DNA from: Methanobrevibacter sp. | GTDB taxonomy: Archaea > Methanobacteriota > Methanobacteria > Methanobacteriales > Methanobacteriaceae | NCBI GenBank assembly: GCA_016838945.1 | Contig: JADLKP010000150.1 | Coordinates: forward strand, 1-5,642 | Direction of reading: 5' to 3' | Length of the DNA stretch: 5,642 nucleotides | Shown: piece by piece, positions 1 through 5,252 of the stretch | How positions within the stretch are numbered: the first letter of the stretch is position 1 | Layout of the letters: each line of letters begins with the position of its first letter | Made by a program: the position numbers and the translations under genes | Notes under the pieces: model-generated | Told to the model about the DNA's origin: nothing | What the model saw: only the letters and a program-made list of their open reading frames with translations | Database searches by the model: none

Positions 1-30
1 TTTTTACTATTTTTTACTATTTTTATTATT
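1..30. repeat. 10-bp tandem repeat at the left edge
   Basis: TTTTTACTAT occurs twice in a row (1-20), followed by a degraded third unit (21-30). The array may continue beyond the window edge. It lies in A+T-rich sequence downstream of glmM and has no evident role. Confidence 0.6.
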
Positions 31-110
31 TCAATTTTTCACAAAATCTTTTTTGAATTTAAAATTTTAAAAAATTTATTCGTATTTATTAAAACTAATA
101 TTCGTTTTAT

Positions 111-147
111 AAAAAAAGAAAGTGTAGAGAATAATTAAATATTCTCT
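111..147 (-). terminator. Terminator-like hairpin plus U-tract at the end of glmM
   Basis: On the minus strand, AGAGAATA (140-147) pairs perfectly with TATTCTCT (126-133), leaving a 6-nt loop (134-139) that contains the glmM TAA stop (135-137). The stem is followed by a pyrimidine-rich run ending in seven consecutive T (111-117). Archaeal termination relies mainly on U-tracts, so the U run may be the active part and the hairpin may act in 3'-end stability. The stem is A+T-rich and therefore weak. Confidence 0.55.
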
Positions 148-1481
148 TTGATAATTTTAGTACAGGTATCTCTGATTTTCTCAGCTTTTTCTTGTGTTTT
201 AGCTTCTAAAGTTATTCTGACATAATCTTCAGTACCTGAAGGTCTGACTAAAACCCAACTTCCATCATTGAAAGTTAATCTGACGCCATCAATTGTATTG
301 ATTTCAGAAATGTCATCAAATGCATTGGATAAAAGGTTTTCCATATTTTCCATAACCGCTATCTTTTCTTCCTTGGAACAGATCACCTTTTCCCTTAAGT
401 GAGGATAGTCTTGGAACTGCGCTAAAAGTTCTGATAATTTTCCTTCCTTGGAAACGATTTCAGCCATTCTAAGACCGGACAATATTCCATCTGGACACAT
501 GCAGAAGTCCTGATGCAACCAGGTTCCTGATGGCTCTCCGCCGAAGTTTGCATTTTCTTCAATCATCACTTCTGCGACATTGACGTCTCCAACTTTGGTT
601 CTAAGAACTTTTCCACCTACTTCAGCCATTGCCTCATCCATACATAATCCCGCATCAACAGTAGTCACCACTGTTCCACCAAATTTCTTGGATACAAGAG
701 CAAGAAGCTTGTCAAAGTCTGAAACCTTGCCGTTTTCGTCAACGGTTATCATTCTGTCTGCATCTCCATCGTGAGCAATTCCAAGGTCTGAACCGGTTGC
801 TACAACTGTTGCCATAAGGCTTGAGAGGTTTGCGATATTAGGTTCTGGATTTCTTCCGGGGAAGAATCCGTCAACTTGTGAATTTAATGTAATGACTTCA
901 CAGCCAGCTTTTCTGAATAATATTGGGGAAAGTTCAGATCCTGCACCGCATGCACAGTCGATAACCACTTTAAGGCCAGGCTTGATATCCACTATGTCTA
1001 ATAGGTCGTCTATATATTGCTTTTTGATTTCATCATTGTGGCTAATGATTCCTATTTTGTCCCATTCCACAAAACCGAAGTCCTCGTTATAGTAGATTTC
1101 TTCGATTTTCTCTTCCTGTTCTGGTGTATAAGCCATGCCATTTTTATTCCAGAGCTTTATTCCATTGTATTCTGAAGGGTTGTGGGATGCGGTAAGCATT
1201 ATTCCAGCATCAGCATTAAGCTTTAATGTTGCATATCCTACAAGAGGTGTTGGAACCATACCAATTTTAATCACATCTACACCATGTTCGTTAAGTCCAG
1301 CGGTAATTGCCTGTTCAAGCATTCTATTTGTAGTTCTGGTATCAAATCCAATAACAACTTTTCCAGTATTGTTCAAGTATTTGGCCAATGATTTACCTAT
1401 TTTCAATGCCAATTCTGAATTTATTTCTGAACCGATTTTTCCTCTGATTCCAGAAGTTCCAAAGAGTTTCTTATTTGCCAT
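135..1481 (-). CDS. glmM: Phosphoglucosamine mutase, archaeal GlmM type (alpha-D-phosphohexomutase family)
   Basis: A 448-residue cytosolic enzyme, normal length for the family, expected to interconvert glucosamine-6-phosphate and glucosamine-1-phosphate on the way to UDP-GlcNAc. All four signature loops are present: FGTSGIRG near the N-terminus (residues 7-14), TASHNP with the phosphorylated catalytic serine at residue 99, the Mg-binding loop DGDADR (238-243), the sugar-recognition loop GEPSG (315-319), and the C-terminal phosphate-binding RPSGTED (413-419). The ATG is preceded by GGGAG with a 7-nt gap, which supports this start. It lies 40 bp downstream of apgM on the same strand with no room for a clear promoter, so co-transcription is likely. 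The TAA stop sits in the loop of a terminator-like hairpin. Methanogens often carry several phosphohexomutase paralogues, so phosphomannomutase or phosphoglucomutase activity cannot be excluded from sequence alone. The family is certain; the exact substrate is inferred. Confidence 0.9.
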   Translation of the reverse strand: MANKKLFGTSGIRGKIGSEINSELALKIGKSLAKYLNNTGKVVIGFDTRTTNRMLEQAITAGLNEHGVDVIKIGMVPTPLVGYATLKLNADAGIMLTASHNPSEYNGIKLWNKNGMAYTPEQEEKIEEIYYNEDFGFVEWDKIGIISHNDEIKKQYIDDLLDIVDIKPGLKVVIDCACGAGSELSPILFRKAGCEVITLNSQVDGFFPGRNPEPNIANLSSLMATVVATGSDLGIAHDGDADRMITVDENGKVSDFDKLLALVSKKFGGTVVTTVDAGLCMDEAMAEVGGKVLRTKVGDVNVAEVMIEENANFGGEPSGTWLHQDFCMCPDGILSGLRMAEIVSKEGKLSELLAQFQDYPHLREKVICSKEEKIAVMENMENLLSNAFDDISEINTIDGVRLTFNDGSWVLVRPSGTEDYVRITLEAKTQEKAEKIRDTCTKIIKENI

Positions 1482-1488
1482 AGTTTAA

Positions 1489-1493
1489 CTCCC
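1489..1493 (-). promoter_or_regulatory. Ribosome-binding site of glmM
   Basis: GGGAG on the minus strand with a 7-nt gap to the glmM ATG. It lies inside the 40-bp gap after apgM, so glmM has its own translation start within the presumed shared transcript and does not depend on stop-start overlap. Confidence 0.65.
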
Positions 1494-1521
1494 ATAATTA
1501 TGATTTCTACTTATTGACGAT

Positions 1522-2760
1522 TTAAGCTCCGAATTTATGTGCGTATCCCATTAAATCGGTAAGTATGTTCATAACATCTGCGCCTCTGATTCTGCACATT
1601 GCACCTTTTGCCACAGCGTATTCATTGTATTCGCAGACATCATCCACTCTGACTTCAGGTCCGTTGATCAATATAGGGACAGGGTCTCCAGAGTGGTTTT
1701 TAACAGAAATAGGGGTTGCATGATCTGCAGTTAAAAAGATGTAGCAGTCTTCCAATTTAAGGAGCTCGCTCATTACAACTTCATCCACCTTTTCAATGAA
1801 TTCAACTTTTTCTTTGGCATTTCCATCGTGGCCTGCTTCATCTGCACCATCAATATTGATTAGGAAGAAGTCATGTTCACTATTGTTCACTTGGTCTATG
1901 ATTGTGTCTCTGATATTTTCAAGGTTTGTGTCGGTTCCACCAGTCACCCCTTCCATTTCAATGATGTCCATTCCTGCAAAACGGCCGATACCCATGATGA
2001 GTCCGGTTTCTGCAATGCAAGCGGAATTGACTTCGTACTTGTCGTTGATCTTTTCTACTTCAGGTACTTCACCTGCACCACGAGGAATGACAATATTGGC
2101 TGGTGGTTCGCCTTCTTCTATTCTTTTAAGATTTACTGGATGGTTTTTGGTCATTTCATATGTTTTGGCAACTATCTTATTTAGAATGTCTGCAGTCTTT
2201 TCCGCTTCAGGGCTTCCGTCAAGAGCTTTGACTATTTTAGGTTTGTTTCCTTCAACTTTAGGGTCTGCATCGCTTACTTTGCCGGATAGTCCTTCTCCTC
2301 TAAGCACTAAAACCGCTCTGTGTCCGGTTGATTCCTTGAATATGATTTGGATGTCTTCATATCCTTCAAGCTTCATGGTGTTTAATGTTGCCACAAGTTC
2401 ATCTGTTCCTTCTCTGATTCTTCCGGCACGTCTGTCTGTAATGATTCCGTTCTCATCTGATGTTGAGAAGTTGCATCTGAATGCTATATCTCCAGGAATA
2501 ACGTCCACACCAACACCAACAGCTTCAAATGGTCCTCTTCCTGTGTATACCTCATAAGGGTTGTAACCTAAAATGGATAAGTGTGCTGTGTCACTTCCGG
2601 GGATTATTCCCGGAGCAATGGAGTCCATCAATCCGGTAATTCCTCTTTCAGCCATCTTATCCATATTTGGAGTTTTAGCTGCCTGCAGTGTAGTTTGATT
2701 GTTAAGTTCTTTTAAGGGACGGCCTGCCATCCCATCCATAACCAATATCATTCCTTTCAT
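1522..2760 (-). CDS. apgM: 2,3-bisphosphoglycerate-independent phosphoglycerate mutase, archaeal type
   Basis: A 412-residue cytosolic metalloenzyme of the alkaline phosphatase superfamily, full length for archaeal ApgM. It interconverts 3-phosphoglycerate and 2-phosphoglycerate in glycolysis and gluconeogenesis. Visible motifs are the N-terminal metal-site aspartate in VMDGMAG (Asp9), PGSDTAHLSILGY (54-66) with the presumed phosphorylated Ser56, TGRGPFEA (73-80), the second metal cluster IDGADEAGHDGN (303-314), TADHATP (344-350) and HSGDPVP (356-362). The insert of roughly residues 80-290 corresponds to the phosphate-transfer domain. The start is well supported: GGTGAT lies 3 nt before the ATG. 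A second ATG at codon 4 is less well placed relative to that site. The gene is followed after 40 bp by glmM and preceded by a long A+T-rich spacer, so it is probably first in a two-gene transcript. No damage or unusual residue is seen. Confidence 0.95.
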   Translation of the reverse strand: MKGMILVMDGMAGRPLKELNNQTTLQAAKTPNMDKMAERGITGLMDSIAPGIIPGSDTAHLSILGYNPYEVYTGRGPFEAVGVGVDVIPGDIAFRCNFSTSDENGIITDRRAGRIREGTDELVATLNTMKLEGYEDIQIIFKESTGHRAVLVLRGEGLSGKVSDADPKVEGNKPKIVKALDGSPEAEKTADILNKIVAKTYEMTKNHPVNLKRIEEGEPPANIVIPRGAGEVPEVEKINDKYEVNSACIAETGLIMGIGRFAGMDIIEMEGVTGGTDTNLENIRDTIIDQVNNSEHDFFLINIDGADEAGHDGNAKEKVEFIEKVDEVVMSELLKLEDCYIFLTADHATPISVKNHSGDPVPILINGPEVRVDDVCEYNEYAVAKGAMCRIRGADVMNILTDLMGYAHKFGA

Positions 2761-2763
2761 TTT

Positions 2764-2769
2764 ATCACC
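2764..2769 (-). promoter_or_regulatory. Ribosome-binding site of apgM
   Basis: GGTGAT on the minus strand, 3 nt before the apgM ATG. It is complementary to the archaeal 16S 3' end (AUCACCUCC) and decides the start codon over the in-frame ATG three codons later. It is the clearest Shine-Dalgarno sequence in the window. Confidence 0.8.
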
Positions 2770-2920
2770 ATTACAATAAATCTTAATTAATCAATTTGAT
2801 TTTTGATATTTTTCATATTTTCATATTTTTAATATTTCATATGCCATTTTATTTTTTGATTTTTTTTTTAAATTATATTTTAAAACAATTTAGCATATTT
2901 CTATCAATAGAATATATGAA

Positions 2921-2929
2921 TTTATATGT
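2921..2929 (-). promoter_or_regulatory. Weak candidate TATA element for the apgM-glmM transcript
   Basis: The minus strand has ACATATAAA at 2921-2929 after an A-rich stretch. If used, transcription would start near 2897 and leave a leader of about 135 nt. Several other TATA-like words exist in this A+T-rich spacer, so this is only the most presentable choice. Confidence 0.25.
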
Positions 2930-3160
2930 TTATAAAATTTGTTTTTATTTATTTGATTTTTTTCTGGTTTTTTTCAATTGAATTTTAGAAAGATGATTTT
3001 ACATTATAGTTTATAAAATTTTCAAGATTAATTAAAATAAACTTTAAAAGAGTAAAAAATTAAAAAAATTTCAATTTCAATTTATAAAGTTATAAAAGAA
3101 AATTTAAGTTAGGTCAGTTAAAAGAAGTTTAATTTTTATGAAAAATTTAAAATACTGACT

Positions 3161-3191
3161 AAAAAGAGATAAAAGAAGTTCAATTGAACTT
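3161..3191 (-). terminator. Possible terminator of the DUF92 transcript: palindrome plus U-rich run
   Basis: A perfect 16-bp palindrome, AAGTTCAATTGAACTT (3176-3191), can fold as a 6-bp stem with an AATT loop. On the minus strand it is followed by CTTTTATCTCTTTTT. It lies about 95 bp past the DUF92 stop. A U-rich stretch (minus strand of 3193-3210) precedes it, so termination may already occur there. The palindrome could instead be a protein-binding site. Confidence 0.4.
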
Positions 3192-3207
3192 TATAAAAAA
3201 ATAAAAA

Positions 3208-3259
3208 GAATAAATAAATTGAGTAAATTAAAAGAGTAGATTAAAAGAATAAATAAATT
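3208..3259. repeat. Four degenerate 13-bp tandem repeats in the 3' region of the DUF92 gene
   Basis: Four consecutive 13-bp units: GAATAAATAAATT (3208-3220), GAGTAAATTAAAA (3221-3233), GAGTAGATTAAAA (3234-3246) and GAATAAATAAATT again (3247-3259). The first and last are identical, and the middle two differ at one base. On the transcript strand these are U-rich tracts, which could give repeated chances for archaeal U-tract termination. Confidence 0.75.
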
Positions 3260-3285
3260 AGTAAATTTTTTAAGAGATTATTGAA

Positions 3286-3984
3286 TTACATTACAGAGAC
3301 AATACCTATGATTGCACCGCAGATGGTTGCAAGCAAGTTTACATGTTCATTGTTAATGTAGTTTCTTCTCTCAAGGACTGCTCCAAGAATACTGTCAATG
3401 AAACAGCCTAAAGTTCCTGAGATAACTGATATTTTAATGGATATTAATGGATCTGGTATTATTCCAAGTAAAAATGCAGCTATTCCAATTACTCCTGCAC
3501 CTACAATTGCTGCAGAAGTTCCTAATATTGAGATTGCACCATCAGTTCCAGCCGGAACCTTTTTAAATGTAGTTATTAAGCGTGGTTCTTGAAGAACACC
3601 TATTTCACTAGCTAATGTGTCTGCTGTAGCTGTAGCCACTGCACCGATAAATCCTCCTGCCAAAGGAAGGTAATAACTTCCAAATGCTGCCATTAGAAAA
3701 GCAACCAATCCATTTGAAATAACATTCTTTGCAGTTCTGGTTTTTTCATATTGTCCGATCTCTTTTTTGTATGGCTTTGAAAAGCGTGTAGCCAATATGC
3801 TCATTACAAAGAATAAGACAATTAGAATAAACCAACTAACTCCTGCTGAAAATATGATTGTAATTCCCATGAAAATCATTATCAAGGAACCTAACATATC
3901 AAGACTTTTTCTTTTATAGCTTATTGCACCTAAAATAAACAGGAGTAAAACATATCCCCAATTTACCATTAAAGCTTCATGCAT
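3286..3984 (-). CDS. DUF92 (TIGR00297-type) integral membrane protein, possible isoprenyl-phosphate kinase
   Basis: A 232-residue, very hydrophobic protein with about six or seven membrane segments (roughly residues 8-22, 29-47, 49-66, 92-106, 107-125, 152-175, 183-202, 213-231; the exact number is uncertain). A basic cytosolic-looking stretch (67-87) contains RFSKPYKKE. Family-like conserved polar motifs are RTAKNVISNG (83-92), ATATADTLASEIG (117-129), VPAGTDGAISILGT (143-156) and GCFIDSILGA (193-202). These match the DUF92 family, whose plant member VTE6 is a phytyl-phosphate kinase and whose animal member is TMEM19; the archaeal function is unproven. There is no cleavable signal peptide. 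The start is less sure than for the neighbours: only a weak GTGG-like site precedes this ATG, and an in-frame ATG at codon 6 (3967-3969) is possible. A TATA-like element about 43 bp upstream favours the first ATG with a short leader. The gene appears monocistronic, with spacers of 425 and 525 bp on either side. Confidence 0.85.
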   Translation of the reverse strand: MHEALMVNWGYVLLLFILGAISYKRKSLDMLGSLIMIFMGITIIFSAGVSWFILIVLFFVMSILATRFSKPYKKEIGQYEKTRTAKNVISNGLVAFLMAAFGSYYLPLAGGFIGAVATATADTLASEIGVLQEPRLITTFKKVPAGTDGAISILGTSAAIVGAGVIGIAAFLLGIIPDPLISIKISVISGTLGCFIDSILGAVLERRNYINNEHVNLLATICGAIIGIVSVM

Positions 3985-4020
3985 AGAACCACTCTAGTAA
4001 AGTATAGTTGTTTTTTAAGT

Positions 4021-4032
4021 ATTTTATATTTT
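4021..4032 (-). promoter_or_regulatory. Candidate BRE/TATA promoter of the DUF92 gene
   Basis: Minus strand reads GAAAATATAAAATACT across 4018-4033, an A-rich BRE-like block joined to a TATA-like core. Placing transcription start about 25 nt downstream gives position near 4000 and a leader of roughly 15-20 nt. The A+T richness of the spacer makes such matches easy to find; the position relative to the gene and the adjacent repeats are what support it. Confidence 0.4.
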
Positions 4033-4078
4033 CAATATAGTTATATTTTCAATATAGTTATATTTTCAATATAGTTAT
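4024..4078. repeat. Three tandem 17-bp repeats, each an operator-like dyad
   Basis: Three perfect head-to-tail copies of a 17-bp unit (4025-4041, 4042-4058, 4059-4075) with a 1-nt extension to the left and 3 nt to the right. The plus-strand unit is TATATTTTCAATATAGT. Within each unit TATATT and AATATA form a perfect 6-bp inverted repeat around TTC, leaving a 2-nt GT spacer between dyads. The array sits directly upstream of the DUF92 gene and its innermost copy overlaps the candidate TATA element. The repeat itself is certain; a regulatory role is inferred. Confidence 0.95.
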
Positions 4079-4222
4079 TTTTTTAAATTTTAAATTATTT
4101 TTCAAACAATAGTTTAATTCATAAAATCTCATGAAAGATATTATTTGTAATATAAGCTCTCTATTTAGTATTTATAATTATGTATTTAAATATTTTCTTA
4201 TTTTATTAGTTTAAAACTTGGT

Positions 4223-4334
4223 AAAAATAGTTAAAATTGTCATAATCTTGAATAAAAATAGTTAAAATATATATTGCAATAATATAAAAGTTGTTAGACT
4301 AAAAAGTTGTTGGAATATAAAAAATAGTTAAAAT
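4223..4334. repeat. Three dispersed copies of AAAAATAGTTAAAAT
   Basis: Identical 15-nt copies at 4223-4237, 4254-4268 and 4320-4334, all in the same orientation. A partial related word, GTTAAAATTG, occurs at 4230-4239 (overlapping the first copy) and at 4342-4351. The spacing is irregular (31 and 66 bp), so this is not a CRISPR-like array. Confidence 0.7.
4286..4317. repeat. Degenerate 16-bp tandem duplication
   Basis: AAAAGTTGTTAGACTA (4286-4301) is followed directly by AAAAGTTGTTGGAATA (4302-4317), 14 of 16 positions identical. It lies in the noncoding spacer downstream of rps3ae. No function is apparent. Confidence 0.7.
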
Positions 4335-4381
4335 CGAGATGGTTAAAATTGAATAAAACTAGAAAATTTATAAAAAGCTTT

Positions 4382-4423
4382 AAAAAAAGAAAAAGATAAA
4401 ATATTAGATTTATTTATCTAATA
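4382..4423 (-). terminator. Terminator-like hairpin plus U-tracts at the end of rps3ae
   Basis: On the minus strand, TATTAGAT (4416-4423) pairs perfectly with ATCTAATA (4402-4409) around a 6-nt loop (4410-4415) containing the rps3ae TAA stop (4410-4412). It is followed directly by T-runs broken by single C or A, ending in seven T (4382-4388). The layout is the same as at the end of glmM: 8-bp stem, 6-nt loop holding the stop codon, then U-tract. Confidence 0.6.
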
Positions 4424-4991
4424 CTTTACTTTTGATGATTTCCACTCTTTTAAGAGGATAGATTTTTTTAGCTTTGTGGTAAATTTCAGAAGCTAATCTA
4501 CCGTTTACAGAGTTTTCTACAAGTTCATCAAAGGTTTTTTCACTTGCTACTTTAGTAACTAATTCGTTGATGGTTTCTCTCATGAATTTTTGTTGGGAAG
4601 ATTTTGCTCTTCTGGTAGTTACAGCTAATACATGGAGCTTTAATTTACGGTCATCTTGGGTAGTTACAATAACAGGTGCATCGATTCTACTGGTTCCTCT
4701 TCTGATCATGCTTCTTACGTAATCAGTAGTGGTTTTGTGACCAGTGAATTTGGTGTTTGCAATATCTCCAGCAACATTGTCTACTTCAAATTGTAATTTG
4801 ATGTATTGTTTGGAGAAGTCACCGGTTAATTCTCTCATGGTTACTTCTACAGTTCTTCCGTATACAAGTTCTGGGTCTCTTGCAGGGGTGGTACCAATTT
4901 CTTTGTCTCCGAATGCTACAGGAGTTTTAATAGTATACCAAGATTTTTCTTTCCAAGTGTCACGTACTCTACGTCTTTGTTTCTTTGCCAT
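4410..4991 (-). CDS. rps3ae: 30S ribosomal protein S3Ae (eS1)
   Basis: A 193-residue basic protein, a typical length for archaeal S3Ae/eS1, a small-subunit protein shared by archaea and eukaryotes and absent from bacteria. The N-terminus is strongly basic (MAKKQRRRVRDTWKEK), followed by the family-like WY pair at 18-19, a GRTVEV segment (45-50), FTGH (82-85), YVRSMIRRGTSRID (91-104) and the C-terminal YPLKRVEIIK (178-187). The ATG is preceded by GGAG at a rather long 10-nt spacing, with TGAT closer to the start; together they resemble a gapped match to GGAGGTGAT. No other gene lies within 650 bp upstream or 425 bp downstream, so it looks like a single-gene unit here. The stop codon falls in the loop of a terminator-like hairpin. 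Identification is confident; no anomaly is seen in the protein. Confidence 0.96.
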   Translation of the reverse strand: MAKKQRRRVRDTWKEKSWYTIKTPVAFGDKEIGTTPARDPELVYGRTVEVTMRELTGDFSKQYIKLQFEVDNVAGDIANTKFTGHKTTTDYVRSMIRRGTSRIDAPVIVTTQDDRKLKLHVLAVTTRRAKSSQQKFMRETINELVTKVASEKTFDELVENSVNGRLASEIYHKAKKIYPLKRVEIIKSKVLDK

Positions 4992-5065
4992 TATATCATT
5001 TCTCCATTGTTTTTGACGTAATTATTTTTTAGAATAATTAATTTTTTTTGTTTGTAAATAAAACA

Positions 5066-5092
5066 TAGCCAAGGCTAAACTATAATTATAGT
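5066..5092. promoter_or_regulatory. Two adjacent dyads in the rps3ae upstream region, possibly promoter or operator
   Basis: TAGCCAAGGCTA (5066-5077) is a 5-bp inverted repeat around AA. It is followed one base later by the perfect 14-bp palindrome ACTATAATTATAGT (5079-5092). TATA-like words occur here on both strands: TATTTTATAC (5091-5100, minus), which could drive rps3ae with a leader of about 80 nt, and TATAAAAT (5092-5099, plus), which would point into the hairpin region. The dyads are certain; the promoter role is a guess. Confidence 0.35.
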
Positions 5093-5137
5093 ATAAAATA
5101 GGATAGAAATTTGACTATGATATAAGTTTTAGTTAAA

Positions 5138-5252
5138 TCCAATGATTAAGATCTGAATCAATAATCAGATAAATAATCATCAGATGGAATAAAAAATACA
5201 ATATTAAATTCACAGGCTATGGGCTAATGTCACTTTAGATATCTGAAGTGGC
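5138..5252 (+). ncRNA. Candidate structured small RNA (unrecognised)
   Basis: Two foldable segments lie in tandem. The first (5138-5188) has nested stems TCCA/TGGA, ATGATTA/TAATCAT (5142-5148 with 5174-5180) and ATCTGA/TCAGAT (5151-5156 with 5165-5170). The second (5229-5252) is a nearly perfect hairpin built on the AGATATCT palindrome and CACTT/AAGTG arms. Its two non-Watson-Crick pairs are G-U on the plus strand but would be A-C on the minus strand, which favours plus-strand RNA. The stretch 5211-5256 is about 43% G+C by hand count (20 of 46), well above its surroundings, and a TATA-like word lies upstream at 5092-5099. It matches no RNA family I recognise and lacks a clear U-tract end, so it may be chance structure. 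Confidence 0.25.

Larger units (their letters stand above)
2761..3285. other. 525-bp A+T-rich intergenic spacer between the DUF92 gene and apgM
   Basis: No protein-coding gene is supported. It holds the apgM ribosome-binding site and probable promoter on the right-to-left transcript, the U-rich 3' region of the DUF92 gene with 13-bp repeats (3208-3259), a perfect palindrome (3176-3191), a hairpin-forming stretch (3113-3159) and a second copy of the core TTCAATTGAA (2973-2982). An open frame at 2796-2981 on the plus strand is a poly-T artefact rich in Phe and Ile with no ribosome-binding site. Confidence 0.8.
3985..4409. other. 425-bp A+T-rich intergenic spacer between rps3ae and the DUF92 gene
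   Basis: No gene is supported. It carries the rps3ae terminator at its right edge, three dispersed copies of a 15-nt word between 4223 and 4334, a degenerate 16-bp tandem duplication (4286-4317), and the 17-bp triple repeat with the presumed DUF92 promoter at its left edge. All frames are quickly closed. Confidence 0.8.

Noticed and set aside
1135..1488. Plus-strand open frame of 117 codons opposite the start of glmM
   Set aside because: Antisense shadow of the GlmM N-terminal domain; no recognisable protein features or ribosome-binding site.
1796..2557. Long plus-strand open frame of 253 codons opposite apgM
   Set aside because: It lies entirely antisense to a full-length, motif-complete ApgM, is Ser/Pro/Leu-rich as expected from the reverse complement of coding DNA, and has no ribosome-binding site.
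2796..2981. Plus-strand open frame of 61 codons in the apgM upstream spacer
   Set aside because: Composed almost only of Phe, Ile, Tyr and Leu from T-rich DNA, with no ribosome-binding site; a composition artefact rather than a small membrane protein.
4223..4334. CRISPR-like array from the repeated 15-nt word
   Set aside because: Repeats are too short and low in complexity, spacing is irregular (31 and 66 bp), and no cas genes are present.
4744..5016. Plus-strand open frame of 90 codons opposite the 5' part of rps3ae
   Set aside because: Antisense to a conserved ribosomal protein gene and running into its ribosome-binding region; no supporting start signal.
5141..5190. Possible C/D-box guide RNA on the minus strand (TGATGA followed by CTGA words)
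   Set aside because: The C-box lacks the leading purine, the gap between boxes is too short for a normal guide, and no terminal stem brings the C and D boxes together. The words are explained by the inverted repeats.
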